Positions 48,035 through 57,309 of a stretch of DNA of 64,000 nt are shown here, piece after piece. The first letter of the stretch is position 1; the number at the start of each line of letters is the position of its first letter. The translations under genes were made by a program, and so were the position numbers. A model generated the notes under the pieces. It saw only the letters and a program-made list of their open reading frames with translations. It searched no databases and had not been told where the DNA came from. This stretch comes from Daejeonella sp. H1SJ63 (GTDB lineage Bacteria > Bacteroidota > Bacteroidia > Sphingobacteriales > Sphingobacteriaceae): positions 220,779 through 284,778 of the forward strand of contig NZ_JARKMZ010000007.1 of assembly GCF_029360775.1 (NCBI RefSeq). Reading direction: 5' to 3'.

Positions 48035-50374
48035 ATGCGTATTAAATTCTTTCTATATATACTTTGTATCGGACTGCTTTTCTCTTTTCAGCAGGCTAAT
48101 GCACAGGGAAGTTTATCTCTTGATAAACTTCAAACTGTAAAAGTAAGTTTACTTACTGATGCCCAGATATCTGAGGCCTGGAAAAAAATTCAGGATCTGG
48201 GTATTCCTGAGCAGGAAGCATACAAGCTTCTGGAGCAAAGAGGAATGGATCCGATTGAAGTAAATCTCTTCAAGCAAAGAATTGGCCTGCTCGGTTTGAA
48301 CAGAGGCGGAACCAAAATCGCAGAGATTGCTAAAAAAGACGATATTGATTTTAGCCGGGATACTGTTAATATCATCAATAAACCTGTGGCTATTTTAGCT
48401 GCAAAACCCGCCGGATCCTCTGAACTTGGAATTTACGGTACTGATTTTTTTAATCAGCCTAATATCAGATTTGATCCTGATTTCAATGTAGCTACCCCGA
48501 AAGGTTATGTTTTAGGCCCCGGCGATGAACTGATCATCCTGTTAACCGGACTTAATGAAAGCAGTGTCCGCTCAAAGATTAGCACAGAAGGTAATCTGCA
48601 AATACCTTATGCCGGAATAGTTTATGTAAGCGGCTTCACCATCGAACAGGCCACCAGCCTGATCAGAGCTAAGATGGCAAAAGTTTATCCTGCAATAAAT
48701 ACAGGCAAAAGTCAGGTTAATATTAACCTTGGAAATACCCGGACAGTAAAGATCACCCTGGTTGGAGAAGTAAAAACTCCGGGCACATATACCCTGTCAT
48801 CGCTTTCCACACTTTTCAATGCCTTATATCATTCCGGGGGACCCTCACTGAATGGTTCACTTCGTAATATCGAACTTATCCGTAATAATAAAGTTTACAA
48901 AACAGTCGATTTTTACACCTTCCTTCAAAAAGGCATGATGGACGGAAATATCAGGTTAGAAGACCAGGATGTGATTAATTTTCCTGTTTATCAAAAACGG
49001 GTTTCTATTAGCGGGGAGGTTAAAAGACCTGCGATATATGAATTAAAGTCAAATGAACAAGTAGATGACCTGATCAGATATGCAGGAGGCTATACAGACA
49101 TTGCTTACCGGAGCATTGCTAAAATAGATCAGATTAATGAACTCGAACGGGAAGTAAAAGATGTTCCCGAAAGCCTGTTCAGCGATTTTGTTCCGCGTAA
49201 TGGTGATAAGGTTGAAATCGGTTCCATACAAAACAGATATGCCAATCGCGTAATTCTTGAGGGAGCAGTAAACAGGTCGGGAGTATATGAACTCAGTGCA
49301 GGATTAAGTCTTGCGCAGCTCTTAAAGAAAGCAGACGGCTTAAAACCGGAAGCTTATCTGGACCGGGCATATATCAAACGGACACTTCCCAACCTGGAGA
49401 AGGAATTTATCTCATTTGATCCTAAAGCCATTATGGCAGGAAAATCAGATATCCCTTTGTTAAAGGAAGATTCTATTATGATTCAGAACCGCTCTGAATT
49501 CATTACAGATCAATACGTTACTATTAATGGAAATGTTAAAAATCCGGGTACCATTCTTTACAGAAAAGGCTTGAAGCTCTCTGATGTGCTCGCGATTTCG
49601 GGTGGTCTGAATGAACAGGCGGCAGGGCATAATATTGAAATTTCAAGGATCATTAAAAATACCTCAGACAGCGTAGCTAATCAGCTGGTAGAAACCTTTA
49701 CGGTTAATATGGAACAAGGCAGTCAGAATGCTAATGATATTGAACTTCAGGCACTCGATTACATCAATGTTCCAAGGCTTGTTAATTTCAGACCTTTAGG
49801 AAATATCAGTATACAGGGAGAAGTATTATTTCCGGGCGAATATGCCGTTCAGAAAAGAGATGAAACTGCCCTCGATTTTATTCAAAGAGCGGGAGGACTG
49901 AGTCCTTATGGTTCATTGGAAAGTGCACAGATTTACAGGAATAAAATCCGGGTCGATCTCGATCTTGCTCAAAGTACCATCGATCCGGCTACACGTAAAA
50001 GCATGATCCTGCTTCCGGGTGACAGTATTTATATCCCAAGAATAATCTCATTCGTACAGGTATCGGGAGCTGTCAATAATCCTCAGTATATCAGCTATCA
50101 GGGTCGCAGATTCAATTACTATATCAATTCAGCCGGTGGAATTAATGAAGAAGCCCGAATTAAAGGTGCTTATATCAAATACCCGAACGGATTGAATAAA
50201 CCGGTTCGTAATTTCCTGGTTTTCAGGAACTATCCTTCGGTAAAACCGGGAAGCACAATCATTGTTCCGAACAAAAATCCTAATAACAAATTCAGATTAG
50301 GATTTGCCGAAATTTCGGGGATAACTTCTGCAGTCACTGCACTCATCGGTTTGATAGCTATATTAAACAAATAA
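48035..50374 (+). CDS. SLBB-domain polysaccharide export outer-membrane protein (Wza-like)
   Basis: A 779-residue protein. The signal peptide ends near ANAQ (residue 24). The poly-export domain lies at about 152-235 (GYVLGPGDELIILLTG). Six SLBB repeats start near 244, 327, 410, 498, 595 and 677, each opening with a form of GEVKTPGTY. A hydrophobic segment closes the protein (about 759-777). No lipobox Cys is present, unlike E. coli Wza. Bacteroidota versions of this length are common. It would form the export channel with the adjacent Wzz. It lies 107 nt after Wzi and 1 nt before the Wzz gene. Confidence 0.92.
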   Translation: MRIKFFLYILCIGLLFSFQQANAQGSLSLDKLQTVKVSLLTDAQISEAWKKIQDLGIPEQEAYKLLEQRGMDPIEVNLFKQRIGLLGLNRGGTKIAEIAKKDDIDFSRDTVNIINKPVAILAAKPAGSSELGIYGTDFFNQPNIRFDPDFNVATPKGYVLGPGDELIILLTGLNESSVRSKISTEGNLQIPYAGIVYVSGFTIEQATSLIRAKMAKVYPAINTGKSQVNINLGNTRTVKITLVGEVKTPGTYTLSSLSTLFNALYHSGGPSLNGSLRNIELIRNNKVYKTVDFYTFLQKGMMDGNIRLEDQDVINFPVYQKRVSISGEVKRPAIYELKSNEQVDDLIRYAGGYTDIAYRSIAKIDQINELEREVKDVPESLFSDFVPRNGDKVEIGSIQNRYANRVILEGAVNRSGVYELSAGLSLAQLLKKADGLKPEAYLDRAYIKRTLPNLEKEFISFDPKAIMAGKSDIPLLKEDSIMIQNRSEFITDQYVTINGNVKNPGTILYRKGLKLSDVLAISGGLNEQAAGHNIEISRIIKNTSDSVANQLVETFTVNMEQGSQNANDIELQALDYINVPRLVNFRPLGNISIQGEVLFPGEYAVQKRDETALDFIQRAGGLSPYGSLESAQIYRNKIRVDLDLAQSTIDPATRKSMILLPGDSIYIPRIISFVQVSGAVNNPQYISYQGRRFNYYINSAGGINEEARIKGAYIKYPNGLNKPVRNFLVFRNYPSVKPGSTIIVPNKNPNNKFRLGFAEISGITSAVTALIGLIAILNK

Positions 50375-50375
50375 T

Positions 50376-51443
50376 ATGAAGCAGGACAACTATCCTTACG
50401 AACCTGAATTCTCATTCAAAAAAGTGATTGGAGAGCAATGGGACAATGTATTGTATTTATGGAGCAGGAAACTAAATCTGTTTGTTTTTGGAATTATCGG
50501 TGCTTTACTGGGAATTACCTATGCATGGTTTAAGCCAATAACCTATACCTCAAGACTAAGTTTCGTGGTCGAAGAATCCAAATCAGGAGGAGGTTCACTG
50601 CTTTCAGGACTTGCAGGACAGCTTGGATTTGATCTGGGAGGTATATCAGGAACCGGGGGAGTTCTTTCAGGCGATAATGTTCAGCAATTATTGCGCAGTC
50701 ATAAAATGATTAAAAATACCCTTCTAAGTCCATTCGGTGATTCAGGTAGTGTAACTATAGCTGATGAGTATGCAAGAACTGCCAAACTAAGTGAAAAATG
50801 GGGTAAAAAATATAATAACGGAAAGCCGGTTCATTTCCCGGTCGGGTCGGAAAATTATACCCGTCTTCAGGATAGTTTGCTGCAGGTGATAATTAAACGG
50901 ATCAGCGATAAAGAGCTGGCCGTAGGCAAGCCTGATAAAAAACTAAGCTTTTTTGAAGCCACTGTGACCATGCATAATGAAGCACTGGCACAAATTTTTA
51001 CTAACAGACTTATTGAACAGGCAAGCAGATTCTATATAGATACCAAGACCAAAAGACAGCGGAATAATGTAAACAGGCTTCAGGCAAGAGCAGATAGTAT
51101 CGGATTACTTCTTAACAAAAAAACATATACCGCATCTGAGGCTAATAACATCATCCTTGACATTAATCCTGCATATCCAACTGCCAATGTGGGCATAGAA
51201 CTAAAGCAAAGGGATAAAGCAGTACTGCAAACCATTTATGCAGAGATTGTAAAGAATCTCGAAATCAGCCGAACCATGCTGCTTCAGGAAACCCCGACAT
51301 TTCAGATTGTTGATGAACCGGAATTACCCCTCAAAAAGAACAGAACAGGATATCTCATTTCTATAATTTATGGCGGATTGATTTCTGGAATTGCAGGAGC
51401 ACTTTATTTGCTTCTTAGCAGGAAAAAAGTGGAGAATAGTTGA
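50376..51443 (+). CDS. Wzz/chain-length determinant protein
   Basis: A 355-residue protein with the Wzz layout: an N-terminal cytoplasmic stretch, membrane helix about 36-53 (LFVFGIIGALLGITYAW), a periplasmic region with a Gly-rich insert (GGGSLLSGLAGQLG) and helices, and a second membrane helix about 328-350 preceded by the Pro-rich PELPLKKNR. There is no C-terminal tyrosine kinase domain. It sets polymer length with Wzy and contacts the export channel. It begins 1 nt after the SLBB gene, so the two are co-translated. Confidence 0.9.
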   Translation: MKQDNYPYEPEFSFKKVIGEQWDNVLYLWSRKLNLFVFGIIGALLGITYAWFKPITYTSRLSFVVEESKSGGGSLLSGLAGQLGFDLGGISGTGGVLSGDNVQQLLRSHKMIKNTLLSPFGDSGSVTIADEYARTAKLSEKWGKKYNNGKPVHFPVGSENYTRLQDSLLQVIIKRISDKELAVGKPDKKLSFFEATVTMHNEALAQIFTNRLIEQASRFYIDTKTKRQRNNVNRLQARADSIGLLLNKKTYTASEANNIILDINPAYPTANVGIELKQRDKAVLQTIYAEIVKNLEISRTMLLQETPTFQIVDEPELPLKKNRTGYLISIIYGGLISGIAGALYLLLSRKKVENS

Positions 51444-51502
51444 GAATGGAGAGTGGAGAATTACCAGCGTCCGTGGAAAGCTGGAATTTCCTAAAGATTT
51501 AG

Positions 51503-51694
51503 GAGGTTCCAGCTTTCGCTGGAATGACAGCCCATGGGGTGGAATAGGGAGATTCCGGCCTTCGCCGGAATCTGATTGGTATCACTTTTCTATTTTTAAT
51601 GCAGGGGCTTTTTCAGGCACTACGATCCTGACGAAAGTCAGGATCTCCCCAATACTAAAAAAATGCATGTCATTCCAGCGAAAGCTGGAACCTC
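51503..51694. repeat. Nested hairpin element with 27-bp perfect terminal inverted repeats
   Basis: Bases 51503-51529 and 51668-51694 are exact reverse complements (27 bp). Each is itself a hairpin built on TCCAGC-GAAA-GCTGGA with GTCAT at one foot. Between them lie GAGATTCCGGCCTTCGCCGG and GATCCTGACGAAAGTCAGG hairpins. The 513-bp gap 51444-51956 contains no gene; at 51885-51930 it has the GACAAATAGACAAATC phrase. Confidence 0.75.
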
Positions 51695-51956
51695 ATTTTG
51701 CTTATCCTATAATATTGATAAAGCAGGAGGGCATGCTTTTAAAAACGTTAATAAAAGTCTCGTTTTAATTTATAGCCAGCACATTTGACTAAAAGTTTAA
51801 TTTTAACCGGACAACAATGGTTGAGAATTGAGAGTGAGAAATAAATACCCAAGATTTTGACTATACCATTTAAGTTGAAATCCCATTTGCTCATTCTTCT
51901 CCCATCGACAAATAGACAAATCGTCTCATTGATAAATCATACTCATTTGCTAATTC

Positions 51957-52883
51957 TTACTTCCACTTCCCTCTAAAAAACATCCTTAGTGCAATTTTCT
52001 TTTCCAGATAAGATTTCCCTTTTAGTTTCAAAAAGCGTTTAAAAAGTTCATCTTGTTCCTTGCTTAGTTTATCCTGAAAGACTTGATAGAACTCAGAAGC
52101 AAAACTAATCTGATCTTCAAAAAGATCATTCTTCTTAAAGGAATGGACAATCTCAGAAAATAGTCGCGTAAACCTTCCTTTCCTCTTGAAATCACCGACG
52201 TCGGTTGCATTATTTCTGTGACTCCGGTAATAGATCTGAGGGTCGGGTACTATTTCTGCCTTGCCAAAAGTATACGCTATCATCGACATCCAGGTATCGT
52301 GATTCAATGTACCATTTTCAGGTATAGTTGAAAAATAAGTCCTCATAGCAGGATTCATCAGCATGGTACAGCCATTGACAAAGCAACCAAAAAACAGCGT
52401 TCCCAGACAATAATGATATCCACCCTGACCCAGTTCGTCGCGGAAAGAGTTGTTAATGATATTTTTATCCTGATCAACCAGAATAAGATCTGAATACACC
52501 ATTACAGGATGTTCCGCATCATCTATCTTTTGCAGATATTCGGCGGCCAACTCTAATTTTGATGGAAGCCATACATCGTCCTGATCTGAAAGTGCGATAT
52601 AATTTGCCGGAGCACAAAGTGAAACTGCCTTCTTAAAATTCCCGATAAAACCCAGCCTGTTTTCATTTACATAATAACTGAGCAGCCCACCACGACAGTA
52701 CCTTTCAAGAATTTCTATGGTTCCGTCAGTAGATTGATCATCACAAACAATAATTTCAACAGGCTTCAGCGTTTGAGAGAGAATTGAATCTAACTGCTCT
52801 TCCAAATACTTTTCACCATTGTATGTGGCCATGGCAACAGATATTGAAGGATATTCAGAGATTCTCTGTTCAGTTTTAATCAT
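51957..52883 (-). CDS. Glycosyltransferase family 2
   Basis: A 308-residue GT-A enzyme. The opening is SVAMATYNGEKYLEEQLDSIL with IIVCDDQSTDGT. The donor/metal region is ALSDQDDVWLPSKL (DxD-like). The acceptor-side NHDTWMSMIAYTFG is typical of rhamnosyltransferase-like GT2 proteins. It is opposite in strand to its neighbours and bordered by repeats on both sides, so it may be an independently acquired cassette. No promoter box is obvious upstream. The sugar is unknown. Confidence 0.9.
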   Translation of the reverse strand: MIKTEQRISEYPSISVAMATYNGEKYLEEQLDSILSQTLKPVEIIVCDDQSTDGTIEILERYCRGGLLSYYVNENRLGFIGNFKKAVSLCAPANYIALSDQDDVWLPSKLELAAEYLQKIDDAEHPVMVYSDLILVDQDKNIINNSFRDELGQGGYHYCLGTLFFGCFVNGCTMLMNPAMRTYFSTIPENGTLNHDTWMSMIAYTFGKAEIVPDPQIYYRSHRNNATDVGDFKRKGRFTRLFSEIVHSFKKNDLFEDQISFASEFYQVFQDKLSKEQDELFKRFLKLKGKSYLEKKIALRMFFRGKWK

Positions 52884-53018
52884 TCTTCTGAAATATTAAG
52901 GTGCTGGAGCCGGCATACAGCCGTTGACATTAACCCAACTAAATTAAGAAATTAAATATAGATTGCTGTTCCCGACTCCTCTTGTCATAGTTGTTACTGA
53001 AATGCTACCAGCCGGAGT

Positions 53019-53709
53019 TGTCATCCCTGCCTGCCGGTAGACCAGGCTGAACAGAGTGAAGGATCTTCGTATTTTGAATCGATATCTGTTCTTAAACAAG
53101 GAAGTTCCCTCTGCTGCTAAAGGGCAGCATTCGGGATGACACTACCTTTGATGTGATTTTTATTTAAGCTGCAAGTTTGATGTCATCCTGAACAAAGAGA
53201 AGGATCTTCGTATTTTGAATCGATATCTGTTCTTAAACAAGGAAGTTCCCTCTGCTGCTAAAGGGCAGCAGAGGGATGACACTACCTTTGATGTGATTTT
53301 TATTTAAGCTGCAAGTTTGATGTCATCCTGAACAAAGAGAAGGATCTTCGTATTCTGAATCGATATCTTTTCTTAAACAAGGAAGTTCCCTCTGCTGCTG
53401 AAGGGCAGCATTCGGGATGACACTACCTTTGATGTGATTTTTATTTAAGCTGCAAGTTTGATGTCATCCTGAACAAAGAGAAGGATCTTCGTATTCTGAA
53501 TCGATATCTGTTCTTAAACAAGGAAGTTCCCTCTGCTGTTGAAGGACAGCATTCGGGATGACAAACTCTTGATTTGATTTTAATTTAAGCTGCAAATTTG
53601 ATGTCATCCTGAACAAAGAGAAGGATCTTCGTATTCTGAATCGATATCTTTTCTCAAACAATGAAGTTCCCTCTGCTGTTGAAGGACAGCATTCGGGATG
53701 ACACTACAT
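53019..53709. repeat. Tandem array of about 140-bp palindromic units, left part
   Basis: Units begin TGTCATCCTGAA at 53181, 53321, 53462 and 53602 (spacing 140, 141, 140), with a degenerate first unit near 53019. Each has a roughly 101-nt body ending GGGATGACA, so its ends are inverted repeats, then a linker of about 39 nt (CTACCTTTGATGTGATTT...). Bodies contain AAGGATCTTCGTATT and GGAAGTTCCCTCTGCTG. Identity between units is very high. The right end runs into the GIY-YIG gene stop. Confidence 0.88.
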
Positions 53710-54003
53710 TCATTTGAATATTATTGTATGCCAGTTTGGGTTCGTTCTGACAATCAAGATTTCCTTCTTAGATCTTCTCCAACCTTTAATTTCTTTTTCC
53801 CTCATGATTGCTTCGTTAATATCAGAGAAACATTCAAACCAGATGAGATTATAACAAAAATATCGCCCGGCAAAAGAGGCCTTTTTCCCTTTGTTTTCAT
53901 AATGCTCAGAAAGTCTTCTTTCAATATCATTTGTTACCCCGATATACAGTACTGTTTTGTCAGGATTAGTAGTTATATAAACATAATACTCATAATTCCA
54001 CAT
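53710..54003 (-). CDS. Small GIY-YIG nuclease domain protein inside the repeat array
   Basis: A 97-residue single-domain protein. The catalytic motifs are YYVYITT and LYIGVT (the GIY-YIG pair, about 6-23), NDIERRL with the Arg, and REKEIKGWRRSKK with the Glu metal ligand near residue 70. This is the stand-alone UPF0213/YhbQ-like type that is frequent in Bacteroidota. Its stop lies 9 nt beyond the GGGATGACA end of one repeat unit, and its upstream side meets a degenerate unit, so it replaces a linker of the array. No promoter box is clear. A role in repeat spread is a hypothesis discussed in the findings. Confidence 0.88.
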   Translation of the reverse strand: MWNYEYYVYITTNPDKTVLYIGVTNDIERRLSEHYENKGKKASFAGRYFCYNLIWFECFSDINEAIMREKEIKGWRRSKKEILIVRTNPNWHTIIFK

Positions 54004-54106
54004 AAAATAAAATTATTCAATATGGTTAGTAAAAATTGGAGATTCGTTTTTGTGGTAGCTATAATTGAGAAAAAGGTATTACCCTGATTAGCCTTATAAT
54101 TACACT

Positions 54107-54653
54107 TTTCGGACTGCCGTCCTGAACAAATTGTAGAATCTGCAATTTTTTGCAAGGATACCTATCTTTTAATAAGGAAGTTCCCTCTGTTGTAGAAGGA
54201 CAGCATTCGGGATGACACTTATCTTAATATGATTTGATTTTTATTTAAGCAGTATATTTTCTGTCATCCTGAACAGAGTGAAGGATCTTCGTGCTCTGAA
54301 GTGATATCTATTCTCAAACAATGAAGTTCCCTCTGCTGTTGAAGGACAGCATTCGGGATGACAAACTCTTGATTTGATTTTTATTTAAGCTGCAAGTTTG
54401 ATGTCATCCTGAACAAAGAGAAAGATCTTCGTATTCTGAATCGATATCTGTTCTTAAACAAGGAAGTTCCCTCTGCTGTTGAAGGACAGCATTCGGGATG
54501 ACACTACCTTTGATGTGATTTTTATTTAAGCTGCAAGTTTGATGTCATCCTGAACAAAGAGAAAGATCTTCGTATTCTGAATCGATATCTGTTCTTAAAC
54601 AAGGAAGTTCCCTCTGCTGCTGAAGGCCAGCCTTCGGGATGACAAACTCTTAA
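54107..54653. repeat. Tandem array of about 140-bp palindromic units, right part
   Basis: Further units begin at 54262, 54402 and 54543 (spacing 140 and 141), preceded by a degenerate unit near 54112 (CCGTCCTGAACAAATTG). The last unit ends GGGATGACAAACTC. From 54654 to 54832 there is no supported gene, only AT-rich sequence before the next start. Confidence 0.85.
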
Positions 54654-54832
54654 TTAGTCAGAAAACAAACCTTCTAATTGAGATATTCTATAACTCTATT
54701 CAAATAATTAAAAGCACTTCTTTTTGAAGCTCCCTTTAAATCACTAATTTTAAAAGAAAATACAGATTTCAGTTTCCCTTTAAATCCAGCTAACGGACAG
54801 GTATCAAATAACAAGCTGCTGTCAACACCTGC

Positions 54833-55993
54833 ATGAAACAAAAACCCACCTTTGTTACCATATTCACAGATACAGAAAATTTCCACCTGGTTAAGGATGT
54901 TGGTCAGCTGCCGTATTTCATGTACAAAACAGAAGGGTATGATGCCGGACTGATCACTTATAAGAATAATAAAGAATATCCCTACCTGAACCATGAAGTA
55001 AAGGGATTAAAGCTTTCATTCATCCCTGACAAGGGTCGCTTTCTTTATTTTGAATCCGGAATCTTATCCTATTTATGGTCCAATTCAAAGTCCATCGATG
55101 TCTTAAATCTGTTCCACTTCAAAAAAGATCATTTACTTTATCTGCTTATTTATAAAACACTTAATCCGAAAGGAAAAGCTTATATCAAGCTGGATATGGA
55201 CATCCTTTTCTTCAAGGATTATAATGCTTTCCTATATTCTAAATATTCTTTGAAAAACTACCTTCTGAAAGGTATCACAAAATGGATCTTCAAACTAACA
55301 GATATTTTCTCCGTTGAAACTGAAGAAGCCAGATCCTATCTCCTGGAAGTATATCCCCGACTGGAACAAAAACTAATTTACATACCCAACGGGGTAGATA
55401 ATCTCTATATGGATAAAGCAATAAAATTAAAATCCTGGGAAGAAAAAGAGAATATCATCATCACAGTTGGCAGAATAGGAACCTTTCAAAAAAATACCGA
55501 ATTATTATTGGAAGCCTTAAAAGATGTTGAATTGAAAGACTGGAAGGTATATATTCTGGGTCCTGTTGAAGAATCCTTTCAGGGCTATGTGGACGGGTAT
55601 TTTAAGACTAATCCGCATTTAGTACAGCGCATCATCTTTACCGGTAATATCACCGACCGTAAAGAGCTTTTTGAATGGTATAACAGGGCGAAAATATTCT
55701 GTTTAACATCACGGTTTGAAGGTTTTCCGATCACCTTCCCTGAAGCGCTCTATTTTGGGAATTACATCATCAGCAGTCTGGTTTCAAGTGTAAATCAAAT
55801 TACAAATAATGGGCAATATGGCAGGATAGTAAAATCTTACCCCAGGGAGTTTGCTGCAGCAATCGGGGAAAGTATAGCAGACGACTTCCTGACTGCTGAA
55901 CGATTTGAAGATACCCGCAGATTCTCAAGAATCAATTTCACCTGGCCAAGTATTATTAAAAAACTGTCTGATAAACTGAAGAAAGATGCGTAA
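54833..55993 (+). CDS. Glycosyltransferase family 4
   Basis: A 386-residue GT-B enzyme. The N-terminal half is unusual (PTFVTIFTDTENFHLVKDVG, with KAYIKLDMDILFF near residue 122). The C-terminal half is standard GT4: ENIIITVGRIGTFQKNTELL (about 207-226) and LTSRFEGFPITFPEALYFGNYI (about 294-315) with the E-x7-E motif. It overlaps the flippase gene by 8 nt, pointing to a shared transcript. It is the first gene after the repeat array. Confidence 0.86.
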   Translation: MKQKPTFVTIFTDTENFHLVKDVGQLPYFMYKTEGYDAGLITYKNNKEYPYLNHEVKGLKLSFIPDKGRFLYFESGILSYLWSNSKSIDVLNLFHFKKDHLLYLLIYKTLNPKGKAYIKLDMDILFFKDYNAFLYSKYSLKNYLLKGITKWIFKLTDIFSVETEEARSYLLEVYPRLEQKLIYIPNGVDNLYMDKAIKLKSWEEKENIIITVGRIGTFQKNTELLLEALKDVELKDWKVYILGPVEESFQGYVDGYFKTNPHLVQRIIFTGNITDRKELFEWYNRAKIFCLTSRFEGFPITFPEALYFGNYIISSLVSSVNQITNNGQYGRIVKSYPREFAAAIGESIADDFLTAERFEDTRRFSRINFTWPSIIKKLSDKLKKDA

Positions 55994-57215
55994 ACAATTG
56001 CTTAAAGACTCAGCAATATATTTAAGCGGAAGTATCATTGTTCAGACCCTTGGCTTTATCGGACTGATCTTTCTGATGCGCTTTTTACCGGTAGAAGAGT
56101 ACGGAAAATATACCTATATCATTGAGGTTATCTCCATTTTTGCCTTTTTCTCTGATGGAGGATTTACCCAGCATATCATCAAAGAGAGCAGCCAAAATCC
56201 CGGGTCTGTTGAAAAAATATATGCAAAAGCACAATCAGCACAGCTACTGATCAGTGGGTTGATGCTCGCTCTGATCCTCTGTATCAGCTATCCCACAAAC
56301 TCAGTACAGGACTTTTATTATCTCTCCATATTTGGCCTGAGTGTAGTAATCAGTGCGTACTTCGCACCGATGCTAGCCGTTCTGATTGCAGCAGGCAGAA
56401 AAGACCTGATTTTTATTAAGGATGTAGTTTTAAGTATCCTAAGAATCCTGTTTATTCTGCTTGGGATTTATCTGAAGGCCCCATTCTCCTACTTTATCTA
56501 CCTTGGTTTTATTAACGGTATCGTGCTGTTCATTCTTTTCCTCTATACCAAAGGACAACAGGAGTTTAAGCACATGTTAAACTTTAAGCCGGCTATTGCT
56601 GACAGTATCGGCTTTATCAGGCATGGGTTCTTATTTACCATCCTGATGGCTGCCAATGTGGTATACAACAAAATAGATATTATCATGCTTGAGAAAATGA
56701 TCGGAAGCGTGGAGGTAGCTTATTATTCCGGGGCAACAAGATTTATCTATCCCTTTATGTTTATTTCAGGTGCATTTATGACTGCTGTTTTTCCAAAGCT
56801 TGCCAGACATTCAGAAGAGAGGGATAAATTCAGAAATATCCAGAATCTGGCGCTTTATTATCTTGGAGGGATCGGAGTAGTACTAAGCACCTCACTCTAT
56901 TTAGGTGCAGACATCCTGTTCGAATTCTTTTTTGGGAATAAATACGACTTCTCAATACCCGTATTTAAGGTATTGGTTTGGTATCTGGCCATTGTTTTCA
57001 TTTATGGACCGATCAGTAATAGCCTGGTGGCCAAAAATAAGATTGTATTTCTGGTATACCTGAATCTGATCATGATGATGATGAATGTAGTCATGAATTT
57101 CTTTCTTATCCCTGAGTATGGTGCAAAAGGAGCTGCTATGGCTACAATTGTTTGTGAGATACTGATACTGGTTTCGGCACTCGCGTATTGGAGAAGAACT
57201 GAAAGCAGGAATTAA
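55986..57215 (+). CDS. Wzx-type polysaccharide flippase of the locus
   Basis: A 409-residue protein with about 12 membrane helices. KDSAIYLSGSIIVQTLGFIGLIFLMRF is the MOP-family first helix with the usual F-L-M-R-F loop, and EYGAKGAAMATIVCEILILV near the end is the conserved penultimate helix. It would flip the undecaprenyl-linked repeat unit to the periplasm for Wzy. It overlaps the preceding glycosyltransferase by 8 nt. It is unrelated in detail to the flippase at 19440. Confidence 0.9.
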   Translation: MRKQLLKDSAIYLSGSIIVQTLGFIGLIFLMRFLPVEEYGKYTYIIEVISIFAFFSDGGFTQHIIKESSQNPGSVEKIYAKAQSAQLLISGLMLALILCISYPTNSVQDFYYLSIFGLSVVISAYFAPMLAVLIAAGRKDLIFIKDVVLSILRILFILLGIYLKAPFSYFIYLGFINGIVLFILFLYTKGQQEFKHMLNFKPAIADSIGFIRHGFLFTILMAANVVYNKIDIIMLEKMIGSVEVAYYSGATRFIYPFMFISGAFMTAVFPKLARHSEERDKFRNIQNLALYYLGGIGVVLSTSLYLGADILFEFFFGNKYDFSIPVFKVLVWYLAIVFIYGPISNSLVAKNKIVFLVYLNLIMMMMNVVMNFFLIPEYGAKGAAMATIVCEILILVSALAYWRRTESRN

Positions 57216-57309
57216 ACAGAAACTGGTTTTATCCCTTACCACCGAAAAATTGTACCATTCTTTTTGTCAGCAATGACCAATAACAACCGCAATACACTAT
57301 TGCCTGTCA

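Noticed and set aside
51391-51768. 125-codon plus-strand frame after Wzz
   Set aside because: It translates the nested hairpin element in another frame and overlaps the real Wzz end.
53698-54087. 129-codon plus-strand frame
   Set aside because: It is the antisense shadow of the GIY-YIG gene, which has recognisable catalytic motifs.
53019-54653. CRISPR-like regular spacing
   Set aside because: Units are about 140 bp, nearly identical over body and linker, with no short repeat/unique spacer pattern and no cas genes.
54674-54994. Minus-strand frame ending KRSAFNYLNRVIEYLN
   Set aside because: Its upstream half is antisense to the start of a clear glycosyltransferase; the tail looks mildly protein-like and might be a gene remnant, but nothing supports a functional gene.
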